A DNA stretch of 41,899 nt from Phenylobacterium sp. (GTDB lineage: Bacteria > Pseudomonadota > Alphaproteobacteria > Caulobacterales > Caulobacteraceae): contig NZ_JANXWD010000076.1 of NCBI RefSeq assembly GCF_025351295.1, forward strand, positions 1 through 41,899. Reading direction: 5' to 3'. The position numbers were made by a program, and so were the translations under genes. Below, piece after piece: positions 1 to 8,222 of the stretch. The first letter of the stretch is position 1. Each line of letters begins with the position of its first letter. The notes beneath the pieces are model-generated. The model was not told the origin of the DNA and made no database searches. It saw only the letters and a list, made by a program, of their open reading frames with translations.

Positions 1-49
1 GATGCGTGGACTTGTCCGATACATCCAGCCCGACATAGACTTCAACCAT
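1..49 (-). mobile_element. IS110-family recombinase, N-terminal start only (cut by window edge)
   Basis: Reading leftward from an ATG at 47-49, the first 16 residues are MVEVYVGLDVSDKSTH, the usual opening of IS110-type transposases. These are DEDD (RuvC-like) recombinases, and the Asp at residue 9 would be the first catalytic acidic residue. A strong AGGAGG ribosome-binding site lies 7 bases before the ATG. The rest of the gene lies beyond base 1. IS110 elements usually lack terminal inverted repeats, so the element's end cannot be placed exactly; it must fall to the right of 49. The assignment rests on a short stretch, but both the motif and the ribosome-binding site are clear. Confidence 0.72.
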
Positions 50-166
50 GGCCCATCCTCCTTCGTGAAGCGCTGCGATCACCTCGCTCCAACTTCGTAT
101 TCCAAGGCTTGGATGGACCTACCTCAATTACCCGATGTCACCGAAACTTGGAAACTGGGACGGTGG
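50..166 (-). other. Upstream noncoding end of the IS110-type element; possible bridge-RNA site
   Basis: These 117 bases lie between the recombinase start and the stop codon of the serine hydrolase, and are visibly less GC-rich than the neighbouring genes. In IS110-group elements (as opposed to IS1111) the end upstream of the recombinase is known to encode the bridge RNA that guides target choice. Short self-complementary stretches are visible, such as CCAAG-C-CTTGG near 92-102. I cannot define the element boundary or fold the RNA, so the bridge RNA is an inference from the family. Confidence 0.3.
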
Positions 167-1339
167 CTAAGGCGCCTGGCGGAGCGCGTGCACGGCCGCG
201 CGCAACAGGGTGACGGTCTCGACCGTGGCGGCGATGTCCTGGGGTCTGCGCCACGCGCTCTGGATGGCCACGACCACCTGCGCACCGGGGTTGACGTAGA
301 TGAACTGGCCGAAGATCCCGATCGCCGCGAAGACCCCGGCGTGGATGCCCGGGGCGGGCGGCGTCGCCCACCAGTGATAGCCGTACCCGCCGGGGTCGCC
401 CGGCGCCAGGCGGCCGAAGGCGGTCGCCTCGCAATCCGGCCGGCCCGCGAGATCGCGCCAGCCGCGCGGCAACACGCGGGTCCCGTCGCGAGCTTCGCCG
501 TCCTCCAGCATCAACAGCCCGAAGCGGCCCATGTCGCGCAGGCGGGCGCTGACGCCAAACCCGCCCAGCTCCAGGCCGTCCTCCGACTCGAGTTGCCAGT
601 GCCCGTCGGCCTCCATCCCGCCGGGGCCCCAGACCCGCGCGGCCAGATAGTCGGCCAATGGACGGCCGGTCGCGGCGGCGACCACCGCGCCCAGCACGCA
701 GCTGTCGCCGGTCGAATAGTTGAACACGGCCCCCTGGGGATGGACGCGCGGCAGTGCGCAGAGCAGGTCCAGGACGGCCCCTGGCCGTCGACGGGCCATG
801 GCCCGGCCCAGGCGATGGAGTTCGGAGCGCGCGTCGGCGTCATAGTCGTCGCGCCACGCCACGCCCGAGCCCATCCGCAGGAGATTGCGGATCGTCACCC
901 CCTCGTAGGCCGAGCCTCGCAGTCGCGGCAGATAGCGGTCGCAGGGATCGTCGAGGCTCCCGATCGCGCCGTCGTGGAGCGCGGCGCCGGCCAGCGTCCC
1001 GGTGATGGACTTCGCGGTCGAGAAGCTCGTCCAAAGGCGCTCCGGGCCGCTGCCCATGCCGTAGCGCTCGAGCGCGATGTCACCGCCCTTCAGGATCAGC
1101 AGCCCGGCGGTGCGACGCCGCGCCATGTACTCGCCGACACTGAGGTGGAGGTCGCCCAGCCGATAGGTCAGCTCCGCAAGCGACCGCGCGTGGGGCGGAA
1201 GGGCGCGCACGGCGTCACCACGCGGGATCGCGCGCACCGGCCAGACCTGGTCCTGGTTGCGGAAGGTGGCCGCCTGGTTCCCAGGCGTCGTGTCCATGAC
1301 GTTCGGAGCCGCGCGCTCGGTTGCCGTGATTCTGGTCAA
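167..1339 (-). CDS. Serine hydrolase, beta-lactamase class C / NylB-like family
   Basis: A predicted amide or ester hydrolase of the penicillin-binding-protein fold. The SxxK motif is STAK (Ser about 107, Lys about 110) and the second motif is NYSTGD (Tyr about 208), as in 6-aminohexanoate-dimer hydrolase (NylB) relatives. Length of about 390 residues fits. No signal peptide is obvious, so it is probably cytoplasmic. The frame is open to a TTG at 1393, inside a palindrome. I chose the TTG at 1339 because GGGAG stands about 6 bases before it; an ATG at 1297 is the other candidate but has no clear ribosome-binding site. It lies downstream of the peroxidase pair on the same strand, after a gap of about 250 bases, and may have its own promoter. 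The natural substrate is unknown. Confidence 0.8.
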   Translation of the reverse strand: MTRITATERAAPNVMDTTPGNQAATFRNQDQVWPVRAIPRGDAVRALPPHARSLAELTYRLGDLHLSVGEYMARRRTAGLLILKGGDIALERYGMGSGPERLWTSFSTAKSITGTLAGAALHDGAIGSLDDPCDRYLPRLRGSAYEGVTIRNLLRMGSGVAWRDDYDADARSELHRLGRAMARRRPGAVLDLLCALPRVHPQGAVFNYSTGDSCVLGAVVAAATGRPLADYLAARVWGPGGMEADGHWQLESEDGLELGGFGVSARLRDMGRFGLLMLEDGEARDGTRVLPRGWRDLAGRPDCEATAFGRLAPGDPGGYGYHWWATPPAPGIHAGVFAAIGIFGQFIYVNPGAQVVVAIQSAWRRPQDIAATVETVTLLRAAVHALRQAP

Positions 1340-1389
1340 CACAATCTCCCTGTCGAGACCGCACGGAATCACCTCGGGCGGGGAGGCTC

Positions 1390-1413
1390 GCAAGGCAACT
1401 TAAGTTGCCTTGC
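1390..1413. promoter_or_regulatory. Perfect 24-bp palindrome (candidate operator)
   Basis: Each half reads GCAAGGCAACTT followed by its exact complement, with no spacer. It sits 50 to 115 bases upstream of the plausible starts of the serine hydrolase (1339 or 1297), where an operator for a dimeric repressor would be expected. There is no T-run, so an intrinsic terminator is unlikely. The binding protein is unknown. Confidence 0.5.
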
Positions 1414-1588
1414 CACGCTCGGATCGGCTTGGCATGGTCGAGCTCGCGATCGACCGTCATGGGTCGTTTCGCAAGGACGGCGCTGGCGCGCCGCCGCCGG
1501 CCGATCCTTGATCAAGCGCCAGAGCCCGACAGGGGCTGGGCCGCTTTCCACGTCCGCAGGATGAAGCGCCCATCGATCGCCAAACGCA

Positions 1589-2050
1589 TCACGACGCCAG
1601 GGGACGCACCGACTCCGGAACCGTCCGAAAGCTGATCGCGATGCGGTTGTAGGTGTTGATGAGCCCGATCGCGATGGTCAGGTCCGCGAGCGCCTTCTCG
1701 CCAAACACCGCAACCGCGGCTTCATAGTCCGCATCGGGCACATGGGTCTTGGCCACCCGGGTCACGACTTCCGCCCAGGCCAGCGCGGCGCGTTCGCGGT
1801 CGCAGAAATAGGCGCCCGCCTCCCGCCAGGCCGAGAGCAGCGCGATCTGCTCGATCGAAACGCATTCCTTCAAGAGATCATGGGTGTGGGCGTCGATACA
1901 GTAGGCGCAGCCGTTGATCTGAGAGACGCGCAGATAGACGAGATCCACGAGCGTCTTTTCCAGCCCGCACCCGGCGACGTACGCATGCACGCCGCCCAGC
2001 GCCTTCATGCCGCCGGCCGCGAGCGTCTCGTAGGCAGCTCTCTGGCGCAT
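1589..2050 (-). CDS. Carboxymuconolactone decarboxylase / AhpD-like protein
   Basis: 153 residues with the AhpD-type core. The redox motif is CAYC (Cys48, Cys51) followed by DAH with His55, the pattern of alkylhydroperoxidase AhpD-like proteins that use a thiol pair to reduce peroxides. The start is the ATG at 2048-2050, two bases after the stop of the cupin-catalase gene, so the two are almost certainly co-transcribed and possibly translationally coupled. The pairing suggests a small peroxide-defence operon. The function as a thiol peroxidase is inferred from the motif; carboxymuconolactone decarboxylation is unlikely because the CxxC pair is intact. Confidence 0.9.
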   Translation of the reverse strand: MRQRAAYETLAAGGMKALGGVHAYVAGCGLEKTLVDLVYLRVSQINGCAYCIDAHTHDLLKECVSIEQIALLSAWREAGAYFCDRERAALAWAEVVTRVAKTHVPDADYEAAVAVFGEKALADLTIAIGLINTYNRIAISFRTVPESVRPLAS

Positions 2051-2052
2051 GG

Positions 2053-3513
2053 TCAGTGCGCACCGGCGGGGGTTGCCGATGGCGGCGCCGCGCCCTGGCG
2101 ATGGGCGAACGAGAGTGGATAGGCGGCCTGGCGAACGCCGAGCATCGGGTCCGCCGGGGCAATGCCGACCGGCACGCTGAGCGGCCGGAACATCGTGGCC
2201 TTTTCGGTCGCGATCGGATCGGGCGCGAGATGGTCGACGCGGACGGTCCCCAGCTTCACCAGCCGCCGGCTTTCGGGCCAGGCGATCGAGGGATTGTCGA
2301 TGACGTCGCCGGGCTCGGCGACCTGAGCGTACCAGTCGAAGACGATGGGCCCCCTCGCCAGGCGCTGAGGCAGCTCGTCCTGCAGGTAGTTCGGGCCCTT
2401 GCCCGGCAGCTCGGCCGCCGGGACGAAGGCTTCGCCAGCCTGCGGTGTGAAGCGATACCGGACGAACGCCTTTCGCCCGTTGGCGGCTGTGTATTCGAAG
2501 GCGTTGACCCCGAAATAGCTGAGGGTCGCGTAGCTGGCCGGCGGGGGCTTCTGGGTGGTCAGGAAGGTCTTGGCGATCGGATGTCCGCCCAGGAAGCTGT
2601 CGAGCGCCGTCGGCTTGGCGACGCCCGCGCCGCTGGCGCCGATCGCCAAGAGCAGCTGGCGGAATTCCTCCGTGGTGGCCGTCGGAAAACCATTGAAGCT
2701 GTGGGTGACGACATCGGCGTTCGAGCCATTAGGAAGCGTGAATTTCAGCGCGAAGCCCCGCGGATTGGCCTCGCCGATGTTGTCAGGAATGTTGGGAATG
2801 CCGGTGAAGTCCGAGAACCGCACCAGCACCGGCAGCGACTTGCCGGCGAAGAGGCTGGCCTTGGTCAACTTGGCGGCGTCCGGGCTGGGCGCGAACGTCC
2901 CGACCGCCATGATGCCCTTGGCGTGGACGGCGCGGGCGTGGTTGTCGCCAAAAGCGCTGTAGAGCGCATCGACCATCTTTTGCGAGGCCGGCTGACTGAT
3001 GGCGGCCGGAGGGGTGGGTGGCGCGGCGAGCGTAGGCATGGCGTGACGTTCCTTTGCGGGTTCGGCGGTCTTCAGCGGATCGCCGGTGTTGGAGATGAAG
3101 ACGACGAGCAGGCGCGCGCGCGCGGAGCGGCTGAGATTTTGGGTGACCAGGTGGTCGGCGCCGGGGGGCTCGAACCAGCTTTGACCGGCGCGATAGGTCT
3201 GTGGAGGCTGCCCGCTGAGCTGGCTGCGGACGGTTCCCTGCAGCACATAGGCGTAGACGAATGCCTGGCCGTGCCTGTGGGGATCGGCCCGGGAGCCGGG
3301 CGCGAAGTCGACCTCGACGGCCGTGAAGGTCTTGCCCTCGATGTTTGGCAGCGTCTGCTGAAACAGCGGCTTGAGCGCTTCGGCGCAGGCGGGTCCGCCC
3401 ACCAGCGGGGCGAGGACGGCGGCAATCAGCCACGTGCGCGTATTGCTCAGGCTCCGCGCCTCAGCGGGTCCTCGGTTTACCGCGCGGGCCGTGACCGGTT
3501 GTGATTGCGGCAT
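2053..3513 (-). CDS. Cupin - catalase-family peroxidase fusion, exported
   Basis: 486 residues in two parts. Residues 27-45 form a hydrophobic export signal ending in ACA. Residues 50-145 are a cupin (metal ligands PHRHG, His79 and His81). Residues 165-480 match the small catalase-like heme peroxidases of the SrpA type: RAVHAKG with catalytic His197, a FSDFTGIPNIPDN core, HSFNGFP, and the proximal heme tyrosine in VRQAAYPLSFAHR (Tyr about 465). The catalase part ends without the C-terminal domains of large catalases, as usual for this class. The start is an ATG preceded by AGGAGG. An in-frame ATG at codon 159 (3037-3039) has its own AAAGGA upstream, so the catalase part may also be made alone, without the export signal. 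The gene is divergent from an AraC regulator and followed at once by the AhpD-like gene. Confidence 0.88.
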   Translation of the reverse strand: MPQSQPVTARAVNRGPAEARSLSNTRTWLIAAVLAPLVGGPACAEALKPLFQQTLPNIEGKTFTAVEVDFAPGSRADPHRHGQAFVYAYVLQGTVRSQLSGQPPQTYRAGQSWFEPPGADHLVTQNLSRSARARLLVVFISNTGDPLKTAEPAKERHAMPTLAAPPTPPAAISQPASQKMVDALYSAFGDNHARAVHAKGIMAVGTFAPSPDAAKLTKASLFAGKSLPVLVRFSDFTGIPNIPDNIGEANPRGFALKFTLPNGSNADVVTHSFNGFPTATTEEFRQLLLAIGASGAGVAKPTALDSFLGGHPIAKTFLTTQKPPPASYATLSYFGVNAFEYTAANGRKAFVRYRFTPQAGEAFVPAAELPGKGPNYLQDELPQRLARGPIVFDWYAQVAEPGDVIDNPSIAWPESRRLVKLGTVRVDHLAPDPIATEKATMFRPLSVPVGIAPADPMLGVRQAAYPLSFAHRQGAAPPSATPAGAH

Positions 3514-3615
3514 CGCGACGTCCCTCCTGTCCTTTGCGGGGGATCACGCTCAGCTCGACGCCTGCGTGGTCCGTGAGGGCAAAGATCACGGCCAGCCGCT
3601 GTCGCGTCTTTTCTC

Positions 3616-3629
3616 AAACTGCTAAGTTT
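3616..3629. promoter_or_regulatory. Inverted repeat between peroxidase operon and AraC gene
   Basis: AAACT-GCTA-AGTTT lies in the 260-base divergent region, in a patch less GC-rich than its surroundings. It is a candidate site for the AraC-type regulator or part of a promoter; I cannot assign a -35/-10 pair with confidence. Confidence 0.3.
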
Positions 3630-3773
3630 CGCCGGGCTGCCGAGCTTCGTCGCATCTGCGGACCGATTTTATCCTGTCTTGCCCAATACTCCTGATCAGG
3701 CGTGCGACCCTTGCGGCCGGTTATGTCGGCGTCCATGATTGCGGCCGCAACGCGGCGGCCCGAGGGGGCTCTC

Positions 3774-4673
3774 ATGGATGGCCACGGCTTAGAGAAGTTC
3801 AGGGACGCGGCGCTTCTCGCAACGTCGGCCAACCGGGCCTGGTCGCTGCTGTCGGCCGAGCTTCGGAATCACCAGGAGGGCGAGATCGGGGCGTTTACGC
3901 CGCACAACGCCGAGATCACCCAGACGATCCGAGACACAAACTCCGCCTACTCGGTGCGAGGGTCGGGCGGCGTGCGCCAAGAGGTCGTCGCAACGCCTGG
4001 AACGATCTGGCTGTGCCCGGCCGGCATCTGCGAGGAGGCCACCCGGCTCTCCGGCGATATGCCCGAAGTTCTGCACGTGTATCTGCCGCCGCACAGCTTC
4101 CTGGGACTTATCGACGAAGGTCACCCGGATTTTCGCGCCCAGGATCTGCGCTATCAGTGCCAGGTGACGAACCCGGCCGTCTTGAGACTGACCAGCAACA
4201 TTGTCCGCGAGCTGAACGAGGAGACCTCCTCCGGCGGTCTGAAGATGGATGCGCTGGCGGTCGAACTGATCGGAACCCTGGCGAAGGACCATGCGGAAAC
4301 CGCCCCCTCGGGCGCCCCGGTGGCCTTGGCGAAGGGCGTCCTCGATCGCCGGCGCCTCGATCGAGTTCTGGACTATATCGATGCCAATCTCGACGGCGAC
4401 ATCAGCATAAGCGACCTCGCGGGCGCTGCCTGCTTCAGCGTCTTCCACTTCGTCAGGGCGTTTCATCTCGCCATGGGACGTCCACCCCACGCCTACCTCA
4501 GCGAGCGACGGCTCGACCGGGCGAAGCAGCTGCTGGCCTATTCGGGGACGTCGCTGGTCGACATTTCCCTGACCTGCCGTTTTTCCGGCCAGGCCAATTT
4601 CACCAAGGCCTTTACCAGGGCTGTGGGCCTGAGCCCCGGGCGCTACCGGAACGCAACGCGCAACCGAGCCTAG
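3774..4673 (+). CDS. AraC-family transcriptional regulator
   Basis: About 299 residues. The N-terminal part resembles the cupin-like AraC ligand-binding half, and the last 100 residues contain the double helix-turn-helix: a first helix pair around ISISDLAGAACFSVFHFVRAFHLAMG, then RRLDRAKQLL and the signature FSGQANFTKAFTRAVGLSPGRYR. I chose the ATG at 3774 because GAGGGGGC precedes it at a suitable distance; the frame is open to a GTG at 3702. It is transcribed away from the cupin-catalase/AhpD operon and is its likely regulator. The inducer is unknown; peroxides or organic compounds are guesses. Confidence 0.92.
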   Translation: MDGHGLEKFRDAALLATSANRAWSLLSAELRNHQEGEIGAFTPHNAEITQTIRDTNSAYSVRGSGGVRQEVVATPGTIWLCPAGICEEATRLSGDMPEVLHVYLPPHSFLGLIDEGHPDFRAQDLRYQCQVTNPAVLRLTSNIVRELNEETSSGGLKMDALAVELIGTLAKDHAETAPSGAPVALAKGVLDRRRLDRVLDYIDANLDGDISISDLAGAACFSVFHFVRAFHLAMGRPPHAYLSERRLDRAKQLLAYSGTSLVDISLTCRFSGQANFTKAFTRAVGLSPGRYRNATRNRA

Positions 4674-4751
4674 CGGCAGAGCTGTCGCCAAGTCGCGCCA
4701 GAAGATCGCGGCGAACCGCCGTTCTTGGTTTTTTGGACGCCTACCTTCGCG

Positions 4752-5147
4752 TCAGGCGCGGGCGGCTCGCGCGGCCGTGACCAGTCCGTAGGTCAGCAGC
4801 ACGGCGTTGCCGAAGATCACCACGGCGGCGAAGGGGCCGGCGGTGGTGGGCTTCAGGCCGGTGAGCGCGCTGAAGTTGAGGATATAGACCACATCGCAGA
4901 ACAGGCCGGGCAGGCCCATGATCGTGGCGACCGCCAGGGCCTGGGCGGCCGGCGCCTTGCGCCAGCTCATGGTGGTGCGCAGCAGCAGGCAGACGCTGAT
5001 GGCGATGCCGACCCCGCTGGCCAGCAGGATCGGCAGGCCGCTCTCAAACAGCAGCGCCCCGCCGAAGCGGAAGGTGATGACGCCGGACACCCAGATGCCG
5101 AAGCCCATCAGCGCCAGGATGGTGGTTTCCTTGGTCGTCACAGCCAT
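4752..5147 (-). CDS. DUF5367 family membrane protein
   Basis: About 131 residues with four hydrophobic segments (roughly 10-30, 38-58, 72-92 and 102-125) and little else. The general pattern (KETTILALMGFGIWVSG near the start, GLPGLFCDVVYILNF in the third segment) resembles DUF5367 inner-membrane proteins, which have no known function. The ATG at 5147 is preferred; an upstream ATG at 5180 would add 11 polar residues. It stands alone between the AraC gene (convergent) and the Rieske gene (divergent), so its context says little. Confidence 0.7.
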   Translation of the reverse strand: MAVTTKETTILALMGFGIWVSGVITFRFGGALLFESGLPILLASGVGIAISVCLLLRTTMSWRKAPAAQALAVATIMGLPGLFCDVVYILNFSALTGLKPTTAGPFAAVVIFGNAVLLTYGLVTAARAARA

Positions 5148-5317
5148 TCCCCGTTGCCCTGGCCCGACCCTGACAGACATCGCCGCCGGCCGAAACAGCC
5201 AGCCTGGGACCTGGGCCCCGGATGGGCGGCTGCGACAATCCGCCCAGGCCCGGTTATCGCGCGATTAACCACGGCCTCCGAAGCGTGGAGGCCCTCGTCG
5301 CCGATCGGAGCCGCGCC

Positions 5318-6386
5318 TTGAATTACCCCTTCCGAGCCGGCCCGGTGTTCGCGCGGAACCAGTGGTACATCGCGGCCTGGGCGGACGAGATCGGCGAGCG
5401 GCCGCTGGGGCGGACCATCCTGGGCGAGGACATCGTCGTCTACCGCACCAAGGCCGGCGAGGCCGTCGCATTGGCGGGGATGTGCCCGCACCGCTGGATG
5501 CCGCTGGCCGGGGCGCCGGTGATCGACGACACCATCGTCTGCCCCTATCACGGGGCGCGGTTCGACCGCATCGGACGCTGCGCCCGCGCGCCCCTGGACC
5601 AGCGGGCCCCGCCCAGCTTCGCGCTGAAGGCCTATCCGCTGGTCGAGCGCGGGCCGGGCCTGTGGATCTGGATGGGCGACGCCGCCGCACCTGGCGCGGC
5701 TGCCGGACCTGGCGTCGGTGGGGCTGGAGGGGCCCGGCTGGCGGGTCGACGTGGCGCCGCCGCGCCGCCTGGCCGCCCGCGCCCAGCTGCTGATCGAGAA
5801 CCTGTTCGACCAGTCGCACATCGAGTTCGTTCACCCCTCGACCCTGGGCAACGCCGCCGCCCGGCCCGACCCGATCGCCACCGAGATGGTCGAGACCGAG
5901 ACCCGCTTCAGCGTCTGGCGCACGGTGCCGCCGATGGCCGCCGACGACAGCTCCCGCGCGGTGTTCGACGGCCTGGGCGACTATCTGATGGCCCGCATCC
6001 GGGTGGAGCTGCTGGGCGTGTCGCTGGTCAATTCGGTGGGCTCGCAGACCTTCAACGCCACCGCCGACGGCCAGATGCTGGACCTGCTGGGCGAGATGAA
6101 CTTCCTGCACGGGGTGACGCCGGAGACCGCGACCAGCACCCACTACTTCACCGCCGCGGCCCGCAACTTCGCCCGCGACGCCGACGGCATCTCGGCTGCC
6201 CTGATGGCCCGCAACGACGGGGTTGTGGACCAGGATATCGCCGTGCTCGAAGCCGTCGAGCGCCACCTGGACGCTCTGGGCGACGTGCGCGCCGAGGTGA
6301 CCTTCGCCTCCGACGCCGGGGCGATGCAGGTGCGCCGGCGGATGGAACGGATCCTCACCCAGGACGGGCTGGTCCGGGCGGCCTAA
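5318..6386 (+). pseudogene. Rieske non-heme iron oxygenase, VanA-like, frameshifted
   Basis: The first part opens MNYPFRAGPVFARNQWYIAAW, typical of vanillate O-demethylase-type oxygenases, and carries an intact Rieske [2Fe-2S] motif CPH...CPYH (Cys56, His58, Cys75, His78). The reading frame then changes between about 5680 and 5692, right after GLWIWMGDA. The rest (from HLARLPDLASVGL to 6386) is in the next frame and holds the catalytic iron site DQSHIEFVH (His-x4-His). The change equals one extra base or two missing bases. Both halves keep normal family sequence, so the break is recent or a sequencing error. The start is a TTG with GGAG 7 bases upstream. If intact it would demethylate or hydroxylate an aromatic acid together with a reductase, which is not in this window. 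Confidence 0.8.
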
Positions 6387-6459
6387 GCGCTTCACGCCCG
6401 GAGGCTTGCCATCCGCCGCCCGGCGGCCTTGTCTGATCGCCTCGACGGGAGGGCGGACG

Positions 6460-7659
6460 ATGAACGCAGTGTTGGGCCATGGGTCGGCGGAGTCGGGCGG
6501 CCTGTCGGCGGCGGGGCTGGCGCGGGTGGATGCGGCGCTGGGCGAGCTGATCGGGGCCGGGGCGTTGGCCGGGGCGGTGACCCTGGTGGCCCGGCGCGGC
6601 CAGGTGGTGCATCGCTCGGCGCAGGGGCTGAAGGACCTGGCGAGCGGCGAAGCCCTGGCCCACGACACCATATTCCGGATCTATTCGATGACCAAGCCGG
6701 TCACCGCCGTGGCGATGATGATCCTGCACGACCAGGGCCTGTGGTCGCCGGACGACCCGGTGGCGAAATACCTGCCCGAGTTCGCCGACGTGAAGCTGTT
6801 GGGCGGCGGCGCCCCGGCCCATCCGCCGACCCTGCGTGAGGTGATGACCCACACGGCGGGGCTGGGCTACGGCTTCGATCCCAGCGAAGCGGTGGACGCG
6901 GCCTATATTGCCGCCGGCGTCTGGCAGGCCGACAACCTGGGCGAGATGATGCGCCGGCTGGCGTCGGCGCCGCTGGCCTACGAGCCCGGGCGCAAGTGGC
7001 GCTATTCCATCGGCATGGACGTGCAGGGGGCGATCGTCGAGACCCTGTCCGGCCAGAGCCTGCCGGACTTCATGCGCGAGCGGATGTTCCAGCCGCTGGG
7101 GATGGTCGACACCGACTTCTATGTGCCGGCCGACAAGTTGCCGCGGCTGGCGACCCTCTACCGGAAGAGCAAGACCCGCGGCCTGGTGGTGGTGGAGCGG
7201 CCGCTGTTCGGCCCCGACGCCGGGCGCATCCCGAAGATCGCCTCGGGCGGCGGCGGGCTGTTCTCCACGGCCGACGACTACGCCCGCTTCGCGCAGATGC
7301 TGCTGAACAAGGGCGAGCTGGACGGAGTGCGGATCCTGACGCCGCAGGCCGTGGCGCTGATGACCGCCAACCACCTGTCGCCGCAGATCATGGCCGGCGG
7401 CTACGGGGTCGGCCACCAGGCGATCCGGCCGGGCTTCGGCTATGGCTTCAACGGCGCGGTGTTCACCGATCCCGTCCTGGCGGGATCGAAGGTGGGGCGC
7501 GGGACCTATCAGTGGGACGGCGCGGCCGGCACCTGGTTCTGGATCGACCCGGAGAACGAGCTGCTGTTCGTGGGCCTGATCCAGCGCATGGACGAGACCG
7601 CGCCCCCCGCCCAGCGGATCACCCAGCAGCTGATCGCCGAGGCGCTGGGGCAGGGGTGA
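6460..7659 (+). CDS. Serine hydrolase, beta-lactamase / family VIII esterase type
   Basis: 399 residues from the ATG at 6460, which has GGGAGGG upstream. The nucleophile motif is SMTK (Ser76, Lys79), the tyrosine motif is RYSIG (Tyr182), and HTAGLGYGF and the C-terminal WDGAAGTWFWIDPEN block match EstB-like class C hydrolases. There is no signal peptide. It follows the broken Rieske gene by about 70 bases on the same strand and may have been co-transcribed with it. It is a separate sequence type from the NylB-like hydrolase near 700. Short-chain ester hydrolysis is the likely activity; the physiological substrate is unknown. Confidence 0.88.
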   Translation: MNAVLGHGSAESGGLSAAGLARVDAALGELIGAGALAGAVTLVARRGQVVHRSAQGLKDLASGEALAHDTIFRIYSMTKPVTAVAMMILHDQGLWSPDDPVAKYLPEFADVKLLGGGAPAHPPTLREVMTHTAGLGYGFDPSEAVDAAYIAAGVWQADNLGEMMRRLASAPLAYEPGRKWRYSIGMDVQGAIVETLSGQSLPDFMRERMFQPLGMVDTDFYVPADKLPRLATLYRKSKTRGLVVVERPLFGPDAGRIPKIASGGGGLFSTADDYARFAQMLLNKGELDGVRILTPQAVALMTANHLSPQIMAGGYGVGHQAIRPGFGYGFNGAVFTDPVLAGSKVGRGTYQWDGAAGTWFWIDPENELLFVGLIQRMDETAPPAQRITQQLIAEALGQG

Positions 7660-7685
7660 TCGGCATTTTAGAGGGGGCGAGCGCC

Positions 7686-7970
7686 CTACTTCGACAGGCG
7701 CCGCGCGTTGGCGCGGACACGCTTGCGGTAGTGGGCGATGGCGCGGTTGGGGGCCAGGTGGCCGGAGCCGCTGAGCGCGCTGGTCCAGAACTGGGTCTGG
7801 ACCTCGGCGGCGGCCTTCAGCTTCTCGGCGACCATCAGCTCGGCCTCGGCGGCGGCCGCGGTCCCGCCGGCGGCCATCTTCAGGGTTCGCAGGGCGATCA
7901 CCCCGCTGGCCTCCGCGCTCAGCCGGATCATGTCGTGGGTCAGGCGGAGCCAGGGGTTGGAATATCTCAT
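7686..7970 (-). CDS. Small conserved-looking protein, weakly phasin-like
   Basis: 94 residues, mostly alpha-helical in appearance, with an alanine-rich centre (LKMAAGGTAAAAEAELMVAEKLKAAAE) and a basic tail (HYRKRVRANARRLSK). The amphipathic Ala/Glu/Lys pattern recalls phasins or their short relatives, but I cannot name a family with confidence. The start is an ATG with AGG about 6 bases ahead. It faces the serine hydrolase gene tail to tail. Confidence 0.55.
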   Translation of the reverse strand: MRYSNPWLRLTHDMIRLSAEASGVIALRTLKMAAGGTAAAAEAELMVAEKLKAAAEVQTQFWTSALSGSGHLAPNRAIAHYRKRVRANARRLSK

Positions 7971-8028
7971 GACGACCTAACGCCCCGCGGGCCGAAGCGA
8001 TGCCGCCAATCGGCGTGGCGGCGCGCGC

Positions 8029-8178
8029 CTACCAGCCGCCATGGATCTGGGTCCAGGCGAGGGGCACGAAATAGGCGGCCAGCAGCAGGCCGAAGGCGAC
8101 GATGATGGCCCGGCCGATCAGCTTGGAACGGCGGATCTCGGCGGCGTCGGCCTCAGGGCGGGGCAGGGGATCGGACAT
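8029..8178 (-). CDS. 49-residue single-pass membrane protein
   Basis: A short frame from ATG 8176-8178 to TAG 8029-8031 encodes a polar N-terminus (MSDPLPRPEADAAEIRRSK), one membrane segment (LIGRAIIVAFGLLLAAYFV) and a short tail ending QIHGGW. This layout, with acidic/basic residues then one helix, is that of a real small inner-membrane protein. There is no clear purine-rich ribosome-binding site before the ATG. No function can be assigned. Confidence 0.55.
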   Translation of the reverse strand: MSDPLPRPEADAAEIRRSKLIGRAIIVAFGLLLAAYFVPLAWTQIHGGW

Positions 8179-8222
8179 GGGGGTTGTTTAGCAGAGGTCG
8201 GTTGGAAGGGACATCGACGGCC

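Noticed and set aside
2..1564. 520-codon open frame on the plus strand
   Set aside because: It mirrors the serine hydrolase on the minus strand; its Arg/Gly/Ala-heavy sequence matches no fold, as expected for antisense of GC-rich genes.
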